Of a DNA stretch of 64,000 nt, positions 8,890 to 20,124 are shown in pieces. The stretch lies in contig JANEZZ010001630.1 in NCBI GenBank assembly GCA_026122225.1, positions 62,001-126,000 of the forward strand. Direction: 5' to 3'. The notes below the pieces were generated by a model that did no database searches, was not told where the DNA came from, and saw only the letters and a program-made list of their open reading frames with translations. Both the position numbers and the translations under genes were made by a program. Source of the DNA: Heloderma charlesbogerti (lineage: Eukaryota; Chordata; Lepidosauria; Squamata; Helodermatidae). Positions within the stretch are counted from its first letter, which is position 1. Each line of letters opens with the position of its first letter.

Positions 8890-9062
8890 ACTATAGAATT
8901 TGCTAACACCATACATAGTGATGGCCACCAATTTGGATGGCTTTAAAAGGGGGTTGGACAAATTCCTGGAGGAGAAGGCTATCAATGACTACTAGTCCTG
9001 GTGGCTTTTTTCCACCTCCAGTATCAGAGGCACTATGCCTGTGTACACCAGTTGGTGGGGAA
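8890..9062 (+). mobile_element. CR1-type LINE 3' fragment
   Basis: GATGGCCACCAATTTGGATGGCTTTAAAAGGGGGTTGGACAAATTCCTGGAGGAG and TGTGTACACCAGTTGGTGGGGAACATGGG match the copy at 4440-4600. It ends at a hAT tail fragment. Confidence 0.75.
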
Positions 9063-9094
9063 CATGGGTGGGAGGGAAATTCTCATACATCCCT
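9063..9094 (+). mobile_element. hAT terminus relic (Y-type)
   Basis: GGAAATTCTCATACATCCCTA matches the right end of family Y. Only the last ~25-30 bp remain, inside LINE sequence. Confidence 0.5.
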
Positions 9095-9425
9095 ACACTC
9101 TGGTCACCCCACTTGTTTAACTGCAGAATACAGGGGTGCCCAGAGAAGACTGAAATTAGAGGGCAGGGTCATGTGAGAGAAAGAAGTCCTGGGACATTTA
9201 GGGCTTTAAAGATCAAAGGCAGTACTTTGAATTGACCCCAGTAACAAATGGATAGTCAGTGGAGTCTTTTAATGCCAGAATAATATTTTTGGAGTGATCA
9301 GTACCAATTAATCTGGCCACTGCATTCTGGACTAGCCGAAGTTTCCAGTGCTTTTCAAAGGCAAACTAACATACAGTGCATTACAGCAATCTAGGTGTAT
9401 CTTACTTGCGTTTATAATTTAGACT
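9095..9425 (+). repeat. LINE-like dispersed repeat, class uncertain
   Basis: It contains GACATTTAGGGCTTTAAAGATCAAAGGCAGTACTTTGAATTG, ATCTGGCCACTGCATTCTGGACTAG and CATTACAGCAATCTAGGTGTA. Related copies are at 13540-14060 and 47695-47900. No coding frame survives. Confidence 0.5.
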
Positions 9426-10619
9426 GTAAGCTATTTGGGATTTGACTTCAAAGAATCATCTACACTGACGGTGGAAAAGTAGCAGGGAGTATAAATAATA
9501 CAATTTACACTGGGCAGTTTCACTTCAATTGAAGTTTTCCAGCTATTATAATGTTATTGCAGTTGAACTGAACTTTCCAAGAGTTGAGTCCAATTCATAA
9601 ACAATTCTCGGCATGTATTTCTCGGCCATGGAGACGGAAGAATGTTTATATGCTATGCTAGGAAATAAATTGATTGGGACCCATTGACCCGACCCACGAT
9701 TTTTTGCCGGAGATACATTCACACATTTAAACTTGCTTCAGTATTTCCCCTAATGTCATGCCTTCAAATCTAATTACTGTCTCGACAAGAGAAAGAAATG
9801 ATTTCTCTGTATTTCATTTGCCATGGCTGGTTAACGCTGATCAGTCTCAGTGGCACAGGATGAACCCAAGATGCTTTAGCAACGTCTGAGAAAAATCAAG
9901 GAGGGCTGGAGGAGGAAAACAAAGGCTCTGGTGAAGATCAATATAGGGAATTGATTGTCAGGGAAAGCCATTCACCTGCCACACCCGGATGAATGGTAGG
10001 ATCGACCTGAGAGTGTTGGTGGCAAGGCCAAAGGAAATGCATCAAAGACAGCAGGGCAGAAAGTGAATTGAGAATGATATTGAACTACAGAGACACTGAG
10101 CAATTTTAAAGAGACAAGGGCAGCCTTGAAAGGATCCCTGCCGTGCCTTCCTGACAAGATAATGGAGACAGATGACCTTGTGGGCGAGAGCTTTCCATCA
10201 GCTGCTTATTTAGAGAAATCAGCTTGATAATTTTGCTTGCAGATTTTGCTCCCAGGGTGCATGAACTAGATAACAACCAATGGTCCCTGCAGATCCCGGA
10301 TCATCTGAATGGATGCTGCTGCTGTATGCCGAGTCAGGCCGTTGGTCCAAGGAACCTACTCTGGAAGGCAGTTGTTCGTGGTGCCAGTCCTGTCATGGGA
10401 CACTTCTCCTGATAGTAAGCACTTTGTTAAACTTTTCACAAAGAACGGTGAGTGCAACAGCAGCCGGGGAAGTGAATTTGCAAAGGGGCTATCAAGGTAC
10501 ACAGAAGAATTAGCCATAGGAAATGTGTGCGCATGCCCAACATCAGGGGTCAGCATGGCCAGGCCACTGCAGGGGGCCAGAGACATCCCTGGGACTGGAC
10601 TACTGCTGCTGCGGTAGGG
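9426..10619. other. Mostly unique DNA
   Basis: No gene is seen. Positions 9640-9900 are compositionally balanced with TAATTACTG and homeodomain-like motifs and could be a conserved non-coding element. A short SINE A-like trace (GCCGAGTCAGGCCGTTGGTCC) is at 10327-10350. Confidence 0.3.
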
Positions 10620-11095
10620 ATGTCTCCTCCTTTTCCTCTTTCCTCCTCTCTCCATCTCCTCACCTGGCTGGTGATGCTGGCAAAAGGAAGTGCTGCGGCA
10701 CACAAGCCCCCAAACCCCAAGGTGCGCCATTTTAAAGCAAAATGTTTTTTTACCTTACCTTTTGAGTAGCAGCAATCTAAACCAATTGGGTGCTCCCTTG
10801 GGGAGGGGGAAAGCCAAAGAGGGCACCGGAGCAGTGAAAAGACCGCCCCTCACCAGCCCAGTGCCCTCATTGGCCATCTGCCTCCATAGGCAGCATCTCG
10901 TTGGTTCAGATCTCTGGTACTTAAAACGTAAGGCCAAAGAAAAGAGACTTGTTTTAACATGGCGTGACACCAGGCCTGTAGGCTCATCTGGCTGGTTGCC
11001 AGAGCGCTTCCTTTTGGCAGCGGGGCAGGCCAGGCTAGGAGGAGGAGGGCTGGAGGAGGAGGAGGAAAAGGAGTCACCGCTCCTGCTGGGTTAAA
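10620..11095. repeat. GC-rich imperfect inverted-repeat element
   Basis: The left arm near 10669-10740 (GCTGGCAAAAGGAAGTGCTG) pairs with the right arm near 10960-11035 (CGCTTCCTTTTGGCAGC). Inner arms pair CTTACCTTTTGAGTA with TACTTAAAACGTAAGG. This suggests a foldback element of ~0.45 kb unrelated in sequence to the P family. Termini and TSD are unresolved. Confidence 0.5.
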
Positions 11096-11889
11096 CCCCC
11101 GCCAAGGAGGGAGGGTTGAGTGTTGCGGCAAACAGGGGGCCCTTGGCAGCGTGGCGACAAGGAACCAAGGGAGGTTGATGCTGGCCCTGTGTGTGTGTGC
11201 ACGCGCACGCGCATTTTAAAGGGAATCCTTTTTCTAAACAGATATCACCCATATCTTTGGCAGAGGCCTTCCACAGCACAATGCACAGTACGATGATGAT
11301 GATGATGATAAACATTGGACTCCATTATCCATATTCCTGCTGAAAAGCAGCTGCTTTTCCAGAGAAGCTCGGTGAATGTATTGAAATTGGAGCTGCTACA
11401 CATGAATACCTCAGATGGCGAAAATCCGCCCTCTGCACCCTAAAAAGTGTCTTACATCCCCCTCAGAATAGATCATTTCCTTTTGTCATGCCAAACACAC
11501 TGCCCTGACTCGCCAGAGGATCACATATGGCACGCGACTGAACAGGATTGGAATGGATCTAGCCAGATTTGTCCCTGCCAGAGGCAGCTGTTACGTGTAT
11601 CACAATGTCACGACCATCCTCTTGTGCCCTGGCGGTGGGGGCGGGGGGAACAGCCTTTGTAGGACTGGGCTGGGACACAACAGGTTCAAAAAGGGCAAAG
11701 TACACTCTCCGTATGCCAAGCTACTGAAGCAATCAGTCACAATGTAGAAGATGCCCATCTGGAAGCAACAAAGATCCTTATCCAGATTGGTTCCATCAAC
11801 TCCGTCTATGAGTTTGCTAGTCATTTTCAGGAATAATTCAAACTCGTGTGTGTGTGTGTGCGCACGTGCATGTGCGCACGCGTGTGTGT
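11096..11889. other. Unassigned interval with GT/GC microsatellites
   Basis: GT-rich repeats with CACGCGCACGCGC (11188-11215) and GTGTGTGTGTGTGCGCACG (11848-11888), and an ATG run at 11291-11309. No gene is recognisable. Confidence 0.4.
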
Positions 11890-12755
11890 TAACTTTGAAA
11901 GCCCTAAATGGCTTGGGACCTGGGTACCTGAAAGCCAAACTACATAAACTTGCCCCAAATCAGGGGCCCATCAGCTGGTGATGTGGGCTTCTGAGATTAG
12001 AGATGTAGTGCCTGGGAAAAGGGGCTTTTTGGTCTTGACTGCCCACCCACCCCCAGCTTTGAAACACATCCCCCAGGGCCATTTGTCTGGTGCCTCGCCT
12101 AGGGATGTGAGAGCCAGCAAAGTTGACCTCTCTGCAATTCTCCAGTTTCCATCTTGAAGCTTGTTCTGACTCAAGTCCATATCAGACTGTGAGCGTTTTT
12201 CCCCTCCTTTCACATGAAAATCGGAGCCTATTTTGTGTGCATATTTCCAAATGTATGTATCAGTTGTTTGCATCTTTGAAATGAATGCATTCTTCTCCCA
12301 TTGATTAAAATGTATTTGTGTGCATTTTTCAAAGGTATACATTTTTCATGCTCATTTTTCAAACGTACACATGCTGTTGAACACACTTTTTCGGTCCACA
12401 AATTACATTGCAAGTTTGGAAATGTACGGACTTCGACCGCAGTTTGCATCTGAGTCATTCTTTGTTCCGGAAGCTGTGAACGGGGCAAATCCTGATCAAA
12501 AACAAACTGAAACAAAATTCTCACACATTGCTAGTCTAGCTTCATAAGTTTTAGGTGCCAGGCCGAGATGCTTTCATTCAGCCAGGCAGTAGCTGCTGTT
12601 CTACAGATTTAATGGAGTTTTCTGCTGCTTGACTGTTTTAATTGCTTTTGCTTTATGTGGTTTTATTGCTTTCTCTTTGGCAAGCTGCTTTAAAGAACTC
12701 ATGTTGAAAAGTGGGAGACTAACTTTTTAAAAAATAAATAGGATAAAAGAAATAT
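11890..12755 (+). mobile_element. L2-like LINE 3' end, split by a Y element
   Basis: Before the insertion the plus strand translates to a K-A-L-N-G-L-G-P-G-Y-L segment, resembling the KALHGLAPxYL region near the C-terminus of L2-type LINE proteins. After it come a T-rich 3' UTR and AAAAAATAAATA at about 12730. The Y element at 12100-12533 separates the halves. The LINE is dead and 5' truncated. Confidence 0.65.
12100..12533 (+). mobile_element. Family Y non-autonomous hAT element (nested in L2)
   Basis: Left end TAGGGATGTGAGAGCC; right end AAATTCTCACACATTGCTA. Flanks GCCTCGCC and GTCTAGCT agree at 5 of 8 positions. Y hallmarks are CTCAAGTCCATATCAGA, CATTCTTCTCCCATTGATTAAA, and repeated TGCATTTTTCAAA units. 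The interior is AT-rich with no coding frame. Confidence 0.7.
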
Positions 12756-13362
12756 TTATATCCATGGTAAGCAACATTTTTTTTTCTTTTTAAACAAGGA
12801 ACACATTTTTAACTGAGCAAGAGCTGGAGGGCCAAAATGTTGCCTATACCCACTGACTCATTCTCACACAGAGCCACAAGCAACAAACTCCATTTCCCCT
12901 GTACCCAGTCTTCTCCACAGCAAAAGGCAGGCCTGGCTTCAGCAGGATTCTTGTCTTTTCCACCTTGGCTGCTCACTCCCATTTGCAAGTGTCCAGTTCT
13001 GACATGGAAATGAACGGGTGAGGTGCAAGATGGGATAGCTGTAGTTCAGTGATTCTCATGCTGGGCTCCAGGGCATACTTGCGCACTGTGTGAGGAGCTG
13101 AGCATGCCTCAAAAAACAAAACAGAATTAAACTGCCATGTTAAATACATGTACCACTCTATGTCATTAACAAATAGCCTCAATTTTGGACGGAAATGGTG
13201 ACACTGTAACACCAAACTACATTAACTGTTAGAACACATTTACATTTCTGTTTTTTCACTGCAAAAAATGGAGGGTAGTATCCAGTAGTATCCAGGACTA
13301 GCCCTGTTATTCAGCCGAGTGAAGTAGCTGCCGTTAAAGGTTGGGAAATTGTCTGTTTATTA
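12756..13362. other. Unassigned interval
   Basis: No gene or confident repeat is seen here. Confidence 0.3.
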
Positions 13363-13450
13363 GGTTGCAATCCCATACACACTTTCCAGGGAGAAAGTCC
13401 CATTGAACTCAATGGGAGTTACTTCTGAGCAGGCATTTAATTTCATTGCA
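13363..13450. mobile_element. Small palindromic element (GCAATCC...AACTCAATGGGA type)
   Basis: GGTTGCAATCCCATACACAC, then AAGTCCCATTGAACTCAATGGGAGTTACTTCTGAGCAGGCAT. The centre is a near-palindrome TCCCATTGAACTCAATGGGA. Related copies lie near 35870-35990, 51425-51480 and 56112-56210. Confidence 0.6.
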
Positions 13451-13539
13451 TATATAAGACATTTTCAGTCTGCTGGGAGCAACACGGATTCCCCCTCTCT
13501 CTGCTAATAGTTGGCCAGCATATATTCATCCTGGATACA

Positions 13540-14060
13540 GATTTATTTATTATTTATTTATTTACAATATTTATATACTGTTCCACCTCAAAAGATTTCA
13601 GAGTGGTGAGCAGCCAAGATAAAAACTTGTTAAAACAATTACAACATTTTAAAAAGGAACACGTTCTGATAAGAATGAATTTAACAAACTGCAGCTGGTC
13701 ACTCAAGGAAGGCTTAATGAAATAAAGGTGTTTTCAGAAGGCACTGGAAACAACCTAGTGTTGGTGCCTGCCTAACTTCCAGAGGCAGAGGGTTCCATAG
13801 AAAAGGGGCCACCACACTGAAGGCTCTGTGGGTGGACTCCAGTCGGGCCATGGGTCCATGCGGAACCACAAGGAGCAAGTCCTCTGATGACCTCAGTGAC
13901 CGGGCAGTTGGTAAGGAAGAAGGTGCTCTCTCTGATATCCTGGTCCCGGAGGGGACACCAGTACCTTAAAGTTGGCCTAGTAGCAAATAGGTAGCCATAT
14001 GCATTGGCATACTCCAGCGCAGCCTGCAGTAAAGCATGGGAAACTCCCAGAACATCCCCA
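13540..14060 (+). repeat. LINE-like dispersed repeat, class uncertain
   Basis: It starts with TTATTTATT runs and ATATTTATATACTGTTCCACCTC, then GTTTTCAGAAGGCACTGGAAAC, GGCAGAGGGTTCCATAG, GGCCACCACACTGAAGGC and ATATCCTGGTCCCGGAGG. It overlaps the family seen at 9095-9425 and 47695-47900. Confidence 0.5.
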
Positions 14061-14310
14061 TTGTCCAGAAACAATGCATACGTTAGAGAAAACAATATTC
14101 AAATATGCATTCTTGTAAAGGAAAACCACTTGCAAAAGATGTGTAGATTATGCAAAAATGCATGCAAAATTGCCTGCATTAGGAGAAAACTGCACAATTT
14201 TCATGCAAGCTTAAGAAACAGAAATCCTCAATGTTCAGGATGAATCAGCCTTAGGACTGGAAACATGAGAAACTGAGAGAAACCAAAATTGATGGATTCA
14301 TCTGTCCCTT
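14061..14310. mobile_element. hAT-like remnant rich in TGCATxxTT motifs
   Basis: Repeated ATATGCAT, TTGCAT and AGAAAAC units plus GATGGATTCATCTGTCCCTTG resemble the interior and end of the 21960-22405 copy. Termini are degraded. Confidence 0.4.
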
Positions 14311-14332
14311 GTAACAGTTGCAGGAAACAGTG

Positions 14333-14443
14333 GTGCTGGGCAGCTGGGTCTGGAAAGCTGCCATCTAAAATTTCCCAGAATGCTTCACAACATAGTGTCA
14401 GAAATTAAAATGGTGGCTTCCCAGACTCAACTGCCCAGCACTC
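14333..14443. repeat. Short foldback element (~110 bp)
   Basis: GTGCTGGGCAGCTGGGTCTGG pairs in inverted orientation with CCAGACTCAACTGCCCAGCAC. Stem about 33 bp with few mismatches, separated by about 45 bp. Confidence 0.65.
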
Positions 14444-14504
14444 ACTGAAGCACCCTAAAAACACAATTTTTTTAAAAAAGAGAGGCTCAATTAAATCACC
14501 CAAG

Positions 14505-14600
14505 GATGCCATCTGCCATTGGCCATACTGGCCGGACATGATGGAAGTTGTAATCCAACACATCAGGACTGCACCAGATGAGGAATGGTGCCATTAGCCA
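14505..14600. repeat. Short inverted-repeat element (ACTCCCATCA type)
   Basis: GATGGAAGTTGTAATCCAACACATCAGGACTGCACCAGATGAGGAATGG is a diverged copy of the 42575-42695 type. Confidence 0.5.
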
Positions 14601-14610
14601 TTCAAAGGCA

Positions 14611-15170
14611 TTCCATCTCTTTTACCTTCCCAGCTCAGGTGCAAATCCAGGGTATCATTTGTCAGCATCCTGACAATTACGCACCATAGTATATATGACA
14701 ATAAAAACATCTCTATTTATGAGACAAAAAAGAAGAGCTGGGTTTGGAAAGATCCCATATGGCTTTACGTTTTGTACAGGCATGGAGGGGGAATATATTT
14801 ACATCTATAATACCCCATTGTAACCATCTGAAAACCTCACATTTCAGCAAATTCCATATTATTGGGGTGAAAAAGGACAGCGTGTGTTAGATGCTCTGCC
14901 TGATGTATTGATGTAATAAAGTTTCTCCCTTCCTCCCCCCACCCCATCTGCCTTCTTGTTGCTATGGCTGCGGGCTGCTGACTAAGTATAAAAGAGAGGA
15001 GAGAAAGAGGGCGTGTGCTTCTTTAGTGATCAACCAATTTCCTTCTGCGTTGCCCTTGGCTGCTTAGTACCCAAGGAAATAGATGGTTCCAAAGAGTTCC
15101 CAAGGAAAGGGGAGTCCCTCATCACCTCATAAGCAGAAACAACCACAAACAGACCTGGTCTTGCAGCAGC
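14611..15170. other. Unassigned interval
   Basis: AT-rich and apparently single-copy. No gene signal is seen; the short frame at 15083-15562 runs into known repeats and is not convincing. Confidence 0.3.
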
Positions 15171-15177
15171 CTGCCCT

Positions 15178-15300
15178 GACTTGGTGCCTACTGATTTGGA
15201 CTTCAACTCCTATCAGCTCCACCCATCAGGGCCAATGGTTTGGAATGCCGGGAGTTGTAGCCCAAAACATCTGGACGGCACCAGGTTGGAGAAGGCTGTC
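15178..15300. repeat. Short inverted-repeat element (ACTCCCATCA type)
   Basis: TTGGACTTCAACTCCTATCAGCTCC and GGAATGCCGGGAGTTGTAGCCCAAAACATCTGGACGGCACCAGGTTGGAG form the two arms. Confidence 0.65.
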
Positions 15301-15485
15301 TTGCAGAGTCCTCTTTAGCATCCATGCTTGGCAAGTCCAGAAACTCAAGCAACACCTGAGGAGGTGTGGCAGGATGCCTCCACCTTACTCAGGGTGCAAT
15401 CCTATGGTACGTGGTTGGAGAAGGAGCTCAGCGGGTGGAGGAACACAGCTGTTGGAATCATTCAGGAAGCAGAAGGTTTTTGCAG

Positions 15486-15870
15486 CCATCGCTCCCAGGG
15501 CTGGCTCCAGGTTTTGGATGGCGCCTGGGCAAAACACTCTCAGTGGGCTACTCCCTGAGTGAGCCTACCTCCTCACCACCACTGTCCCCAGCTGCTGTTG
15601 CTCCTCATCCTGCTTCTCTTCTCATCATTGCCCCCATCTGCTTGCTTGACAGGCGGAGAGATGGTGGGCAAGGGGGCTGTGGCATCCGCTCCTCCTCCTC
15701 CTCACCACCACTGTTGCCAGGGCCAGAGCAAGAGGCAGGGGAACAAGTAGGTTGCAATGGGGGGGGAGGAGGAGCAACTCCAGGGGGCTCTTGCCAGTGG
15801 GGCCCTGCTGGGGTGTGGGCCCTTGGCAGGTGCCCCACCATGCCTACCCATGATGCTAGTCCAGATTGCT
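15486..15870 (+). repeat. Dispersed repeat R, copy 1
   Basis: GGCTGGCTCCAGGTTTTGGATGGC, GTGAGCCTACCTCCTCACC, CTGCTGTTGCTCCTCATCC, CTTGCTTGACAGGCGGAGAG, and GTGGGCCCTTGGCAGGTGCCCCACCATGCCTACC recur at 24806-25150, 29445-29680 (inverted) and 40079-40870 (inverted, split by P7). Class unknown. The long proline/serine-rich frames across it are by-products of its CT-rich composition. Confidence 0.6.
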
Positions 15871-15981
15871 CCTCCACCATTGGGGCTCTGACAGCATTCA
15901 GGGTTGAAAAGGGGTGTGTCATGTATGGATCAGAGGAAGCCTAATAAGACGGAAAACCTATGTCAGCTTTGGAGTGGGCAT

Positions 15982-16285
15982 TAGGGATGTAGGAGGAATC
16001 TGCAACAGAACCAAATAAGATTAGATTTTCATGAATCCAGCCTGTGGATTCCACAATGGACTGGTTTTTTCCCCTGTTGGGCAGATTCCACTGAAAGCAT
16101 GAAAATGTGCATGGGGGGGGGGGATTTGTGCACTGAATGTGCAAATTTGTGCAAGTGCAAATTTGCACAAATTGGGAAACAAAACAAAAAAATCCAATTC
16201 TGTCGATGGGCTGACAATGGAACAAAAGGCACCTGACAGTCTGCAAAACACAGACAGAATGGATTTTACAATCCCTACATCCCTA
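15982..16285 (-). mobile_element. Family X hAT element with exact TSD, 304 bp
   Basis: Termini TAGGGATGTAGG and CTACATCCCTA, flanked by perfect 8-bp duplications GTGGGCAT (15974-15981, 16286-16293). The interior is X reversed: GAATCTGCAACAGAACCAAATAAG at left, and CTGACAGTCTGCAAAACACAGACAGAATGGATTTTACAATCC at right. Confidence 0.88.
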
Positions 16286-16293
16286 GTGGGCAT

Positions 16294-18190
16294 AACTATT
16301 TCCCCTCTCATTGGAAGGAGGAGGAGGGAAAATGAAATACAAAGTCAGCTATGGCTGACAAAAAGGTATGCAGTTATTTTTTTAAATGAAGTACTTAAAA
16401 AGAGTTGGGTGGTAGGTGCCATCTTAGAAGAAAGGGGCATTTTCTTCTTCATGAGCAAGAGGGGAGAATATCTATAGACGCGACTTTCATCTAACAAGGA
16501 AACTATGCTTCTTCCTGCTTTGAGAACTATTGCCTTTAATCATATGCAAATATATCCATATATGCTGCACAATTCTATGTACGTTTTCTCTGAAATAAGT
16601 CCTGCGGCTTCCTAGTGTGTTTAATGAATTGATTAATGCGGCAGGCCTAATCAATTAATAAACTAAGCTTTCTTGAACTTGGATTGCTTATTGGATTTTG
16701 GAGTCTCGTTTCTACAGCAGTGGGACATGCAAAACAACAATATAGCCAATACTTAAAACTGATGTGCGATGCAAATCATAAAAAATACTGGAGACAAAAC
16801 AAGCTGTTAATGTTTTAGAATGCTGCTAATCCACACTGACATGTAAAGCCTGTGTAAGAAGGGGTAAAACCAGAGCTGTGGACTGGCACCTCCACTGACA
16901 AGGTTGCACTCAGGACCCGAGCAGACCTCCTTCGCGTAAAGCATGGAACAAAAACCAGAGCAAAGTCCCATCTCTATATCCAGGGAAGGACATAAAGGGA
17001 AACTGCTGATTTGAGGGACAATGTAGTTGTAACATGAACATGGAGGGGACCGTTAACTTTTATCGCGAAGAGCCACTTGTCGGCTCAAATAGTGCACACG
17101 CCATTCCTGACAGGAGGGTTAACTTGAAATTGCTGGTTCTTTCAGAAATGGCCCCCCGAGCCTGAAAGAGAGAGCTGAACAAAGAGAGGACGTGTCTCCC
17201 CTTTGACAAGATTTATGGCTTTGCCTGCGTATGTTGGAAACATAACAGGCCTACTCTATTATCCCAACCTTATGGGCAGTCTTCAGGGACTTCTGTTACA
17301 ACTAACTAGCTCCCTGAAATACTTTTTCACCGCTTGAAAATCTGAAAAGCTGGGGAGTGAGGGTTGGGTGGGCGGTGATATTTCATCTCTATCTGGCACT
17401 GCCAACCCCTTGAACAATCTTAGAAGCACTTCCCCACACTGAATGCTTTTATTTTCGGCATCTGGTTCCAATGATTTTTTGCTAACGCTTCACATCTGTT
17501 TAACTTAATTCAGCCTTAACTGGAATTTATTCTTTGTCACACGCAGGGGTCAGTGTTTTGGTTTTTCCTTTTTTTGGAAAAAAAACACAAATGTACGAGG
17601 AACCATTAAGATTGATTCTGCAGAGGTTGCCCTTCTCTTTGTTTGAATTCATAGGTTTCTTTAATTGTCAGAGAAGAGAGAGCATTTTGTTGGCTGGAAT
17701 GCGTTCACATCCGGTCCAGTGTGGCTCATTTAATTACTGCACTGCCATAATTACGCCTTAAAAGTTATCCCTCATCAAACTGTAATTTTACAGAGCATTA
17801 ATTAAAGCTCTTTGGCATGCAAGACAATAGCTTTGGCAAAAAGTGTCCTGCAATGCCCAACTTTTCATGTTCAGTAAGTAGTCCATCTTATCAAGATGCT
17901 CTCGCTGTCTCTAATCCCTTCTCCTGCCCCCCACACCTCCCCCGCCTGACAATATGCAACCCTCTTCTGTTCCATCTATTCACACACAGAGACAAACTAG
18001 GAATGTCTGTAGCTTGAAATTGCCTCCACTTTCCAAGAGTTAAAAGGCAACAAATCTGCCAAACATTCCTTTGTTGTCATTAAAGTGGTCGACCTAATTA
18101 GTTTACCACCCCTGTTCATGCAAGGAGGGAGCACAGCTCAGGGGCACATGCTTTGTATGCATTCCGGAAAGTAGACAACAGCAACAAAAA
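16294..18190. other. Longest apparently unique interval, possible conserved non-coding DNA
   Basis: About 1.9 kb with no recognised repeat and no gene. Positions 17700-17830 contain TTTAATTACTGC, CATAATTACGCC and ATTAATTAAAGC, clustered TAATTA homeodomain-type cores. Whether it is conserved cannot be judged without alignment. Confidence 0.35.
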
Positions 18191-18192
18191 AA

Positions 18193-18317
18193 CAGGTCTG
18201 CAAGTCCAGAGAATCCATGTGACTTGGGAAAAGCTGGTCTGCTGTGGAATCTGTGGGTCGGATTCATAGGAATCTGAACTCATCTGATTCTGTTGTGGAT
18301 TTCTCCAACATCCCTTC
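18193..18317 (+). mobile_element. Family X right-end fragment
   Basis: GGTCTGCAAGTCCAGAGAATCC, CGGATTCATAGGAATCTGAACTCATCTGATTCTGTTGTGGATTTCTCCAACATCCCT match X right ends at 31020-31127. The left part is missing. Confidence 0.7.
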
Positions 18318-18515
18318 AAGCAATGGCTGTTACCCACATTCAGCCCTCCCTCCTTTGACCCCTGTTCTCTTCCTCTGTTTTTGTCCCCACTGTCTATTTG
18401 ATATTGTAAGCTCCTTGCAGGCAAGTTGTCATTTATGTTGCCTATGGAACTCTGTGAAGCTGCCATGTATGTACACTGACTGATGTTGCTGTATGGAGAA
18501 ATAAATACTGAATGA
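18318..18515 (+). repeat. Possible LINE 3' end
   Basis: TTTGATATTGTAAGCTCCTTGCAGGCAAG and GGAGAAATAAATACTGAATGAATGA resemble L2-type 3' UTR ends. Low confidence. Confidence 0.35.
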
Positions 18516-19539
18516 ATGAGTCAGAGAAGCATCTAGATATACAGTGACAGAGAGTCCAGGATCCAAGTCAGTGAAAGGAGAGGACCTTGGTTGTTAACTC
18601 ATCTTTCCAGTATGATTGTGAGATGACCCTACAAAACCTAAACTCTGTTGTACATGCTGTTTTCGCTGTTAAGAAAAGGATTACGATGAGTCACCCTCCA
18701 GCAAATACTCATGGAGGAGGGAAGGGGATGGTGAGGGAGATTTCCAAACAAGGTAATGTTTGTCTTAAATTCAGCCTGGAGTAGATATTCTGCAAGATCT
18801 ATAGGTGTGGGGGGGGAGGAGAAGAAGAAGAAGGGGAAAAAACCCCATATTTCCTTGCAATCGAGCTGGCTGCCTTGCAAATGTCACCAGCCGTCTAATG
18901 CCAAAGCTACAGGAAACATGGGGGCTGAGATGAAAAGCCCCCTTCCAAACATATTTGTTGACAGGCCGTAAAATTTCTCTAGGTTTGATAATGGATCTTG
19001 TGTATTCTATGAGAATTGCACAGTGCAAGTCTTTGGAGCAATTCACCCACATACCTCATCTCAGGAATGCCTGACAAAGGGCCTGTAAGGCAGGTTGGTC
19101 TTATTAGCGCCATAGTGTCAATGGAGTGGTGAGGCTGAGTGCTTAGGTATGATTTCCTAAGGCTGCTTCATGGGTTTGAGGTAGAGGTAAGATTTGAACT
19201 AGGAAGGCTGGGTGTACTTTCCTAGTCATTAGGGCACCCCTGGCTTGAAACCTGAACATAGGGCCATTTCACACATTACGTTGCCGAATGTTTACACCTG
19301 GGATATTGTTTTGAGTGTAAATGTGATGAAAATTTGTTTGTGAATGCTTGTTTCAGACAGGTAAGCTCTCCAGGGAGAGCTGGTCCTGGCTGCAATTCCA
19401 TCTGAAGTGTATGCTCTCTATCTGGGTTTGTCTCTGCATAATGTGGGAATGCCCCTTAGGTCGCAGGCCCAATGCCAGCTTTTTTGCCTGTCCACTCACA
19501 GATGCTGGAGACAACCAGGAGAAAATAGCGCTCTCTACT
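18516..19539. other. Unassigned interval
   Basis: A purine-rich GGAGGAGAAGAAGAAG stretch at 18812-18835 and a possible SINE B trace near 19085-19210. No gene is recognised. Confidence 0.3.
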
Positions 19540-19956
19540 AGGTATGTGTGGACTGTGTGAAATCCTCTCTGTCTGTGTTTTGCGGATTGTCAGGTGCCTT
19601 TTGTTCTGTCGTCTGCTCAGAGATGGATGCAATTTCCCCCATGTCATGCAGAGAAATAGGCAAATAATTCCATAAGAGGTTTCGTGAGAATTTCCATAAT
19701 TTACCTTAGTACGTAACATTTAGCTTATTGTCCCTCACTCCATTCAACTTTTCCTCACTAGAAACTTGCCTTTTTTCCTATGAATAAATATCCATAAATT
19801 TTGGGAAAGTAATTGTCGTCATCATCACCATCATCATCTGAAAGTGCATGGACTCCCCATGGCCCGAGGGGGGCACTCCACAGAGGATTCTGCAGGTCAG
19901 ATTCTTCGAAATCTGAGCTCATTTGAGTCCATCTCAAATTTCTCCAGCATCCCTAC
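19540..19956 (+). mobile_element. Family X hAT element
   Basis: Left TAGGTATGTGTGGACTGTGTGAAATCC, then TCTGTGTTTTGCGGATTGTCAGGTGCC; right CTCATTTGAGTCCATCTCAAATTTCTCCAGCATCCCTA. Flanks CTCTCTAC and CTCTCGTC agree at 6 of 8 positions. Confidence 0.75.
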
Positions 19957-20124
19957 TCTCGTCTCTACCATGCCCTGCTTGTCATGTAAAACCTCCCATC
20001 CCAATCTGGTCTTCCAGGGTTGTTGAGATGGTAACACCCTGTCCCCTGTCCTCACCCCTTTCCCCCAACTGCTGATTATTTGGTTCAGTTTGTTTCCCCA
20101 TTCTAAAAAGTTGAAATGACTCTT

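Noticed and set aside
15083..15944. Overlapping frames of 159-192 codons
   Set aside because: They span the short inverted-repeat element and repeat R; sequence is Pro/Ser/Gly-rich low complexity.
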